Assembly: GCA_945873815.1 (NCBI GenBank)
Contig: CAMCEE010000002.1
Coordinates: forward strand, 1 to 64,000
DNA length: 64,000 bases
Origin: an uncultured Caryophanales bacterium
GTDB taxonomy: Bacteria; Bacillota_I; Bacilli_A; RFN20; CAG-449
Direction of reading: 5' to 3'
Positions within the stretch are counted from its first letter, which is position 1, and each line of letters opens with the position of its first letter. A model generated the notes under the pieces. That model did no database searches. It had not been told where the DNA came from and saw only the letters and a program-made list of their open reading frames with translations. Below, piece by piece: positions 63,737 to 64,000 of the stretch. Both the position numbers and the translations under genes were made by a program.

Positions 63737-64000
63737 ATGAAAAATATCGTCTTTGGGAAACTATCTAGCAGAGTTATTGCAAAATTTATAGATTATATTC
63801 TTGTATTTGGATTAACAGTGATTATTTTTTTCTGTGGTGTTTTTAATGCAACTTTTGATCGCGAGTCTTATGTTGACAATGAATTGAAAACAATAGAACT
63901 TTATAAAGATTCTGGACTTTATATATCGACTGAGAAAGGGAGTATTATTGGATTAAATACTTTTTCAACTATTTCTTCAGTTGCAAAATTGACGGATGTA
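63737..64000 (+). CDS. RDD-like membrane protein, 3' partial
   Basis: The frame from ATG 63737 is open to the right edge (88 codons). SSRVIAKFIDYILVFGLTVIIFF at residues 10-32 matches the RDD family's first helix (R..A..ID....). Then comes an extracytoplasmic-looking segment. The ATG lies about 8 nt after an extended -10 (TGG-TATAAT, 63721-63729) with no ribosome site, so the mRNA may be leaderless, or the -10 is not the true one. Confidence 0.55.
   Translation, partial: MKNIVFGKLSSRVIAKFIDYILVFGLTVIIFFCGVFNATFDRESYVDNELKTIELYKDSGLYISTEKGSIIGLNTFSTISSVAKLTDV

Noticed and set aside
1-64000. TGA used for tryptophan as in many Mollicutes
   Set aside because: TGA ends several clear genes (for example rsmE and the MBL lipoprotein) and conserved tryptophans are TGG.
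1-64000. CRISPR array or cas genes
   Set aside because: No spaced direct-repeat array and no cas-like protein found; repeats seen are coding or pairs.

Overview
The window is AT-rich chromosomal DNA using the standard code (TAA, TAG and TGA all end genes). Most genes have Shine-Dalgarno sites, there are many intrinsic terminators, lipoproteins carry Gram-positive style lipoboxes, and there is a CcpA-like regulator, an AddAB nuclease and a guanine riboswitch. This points to a low-GC Gram-positive bacterium, probably an uncultured gut-type member of Bacilli (Erysipelotrichia/RF39/Acholeplasma neighbourhood). The taxonomic guess is inference; no rRNA is present.

Left edge (1-3.4 kb) is accessory DNA: the end of a repeat-rich surface protein, a sigma-like gene split by an in-frame TAG, short tandem repeats, a degenerate tRNA-like sequence with a CAU anticodon, and a truncated RHS gene that abuts tyrA. 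From 3.4 to 9.3 kb (minus strand) runs a compact chorismate/tyrosine operon aroB-aroC-aroE/K fusion-aroQ-aroA-tyrA, with a good promoter that has an inverted repeat in its spacer. A HAD phosphatase and an MBL-fold lipoprotein lie upstream of it. From 11 to 23.4 kb (plus strand) are housekeeping genes: nfo, rsmE, an unknown gene, mtaB, rpmF, deoC, a small Cys-rich protein, a CcpA-like regulator, a flavin-reductase-like protein, addB and addA.

From 23.5 to 37.4 kb lies the most unusual locus: four tightly linked genes for exported proteins (236, 2991, 1079 and 305 aa). All share a similar N-terminus, a hydrophobic signal followed by A-W-F-T-like residues and a beta strand, as in SipW-processed TasA/camelysin proteins. 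The two large proteins alternate leucine-rich-repeat blocks with Ig-like modules. They look like a cell-surface assembly system, and I cannot match it to a named one.

From 37.6 to 52.8 kb is mixed housekeeping: a split NMT1/SsuA-type ABC transporter, a UvrX-like polymerase with a YolD-like partner, a GNAT protein, DegV, PlsX, two overlapping unknown genes (one DUF5677-like), a guanine-riboswitch-controlled NCS2 purine permease, a TGS-uridine-kinase-like protein, tRNA-fMet and an M18 aminopeptidase.

From 53.1 to 63.1 kb is a maltodextrin locus: a PucR-type HTH protein, an MsmX-like ATPase, a glycan-binding-like lipoprotein, a MalE-like binding protein, a MalF-like permease with a very large coiled-coil insertion, a MalG-like permease and a GH13 lipoprotein. 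Several palindromes and cre-like sites fit catabolite and sugar-specific control. The right edge has a small membrane protein and the start of an RDD-like membrane protein.
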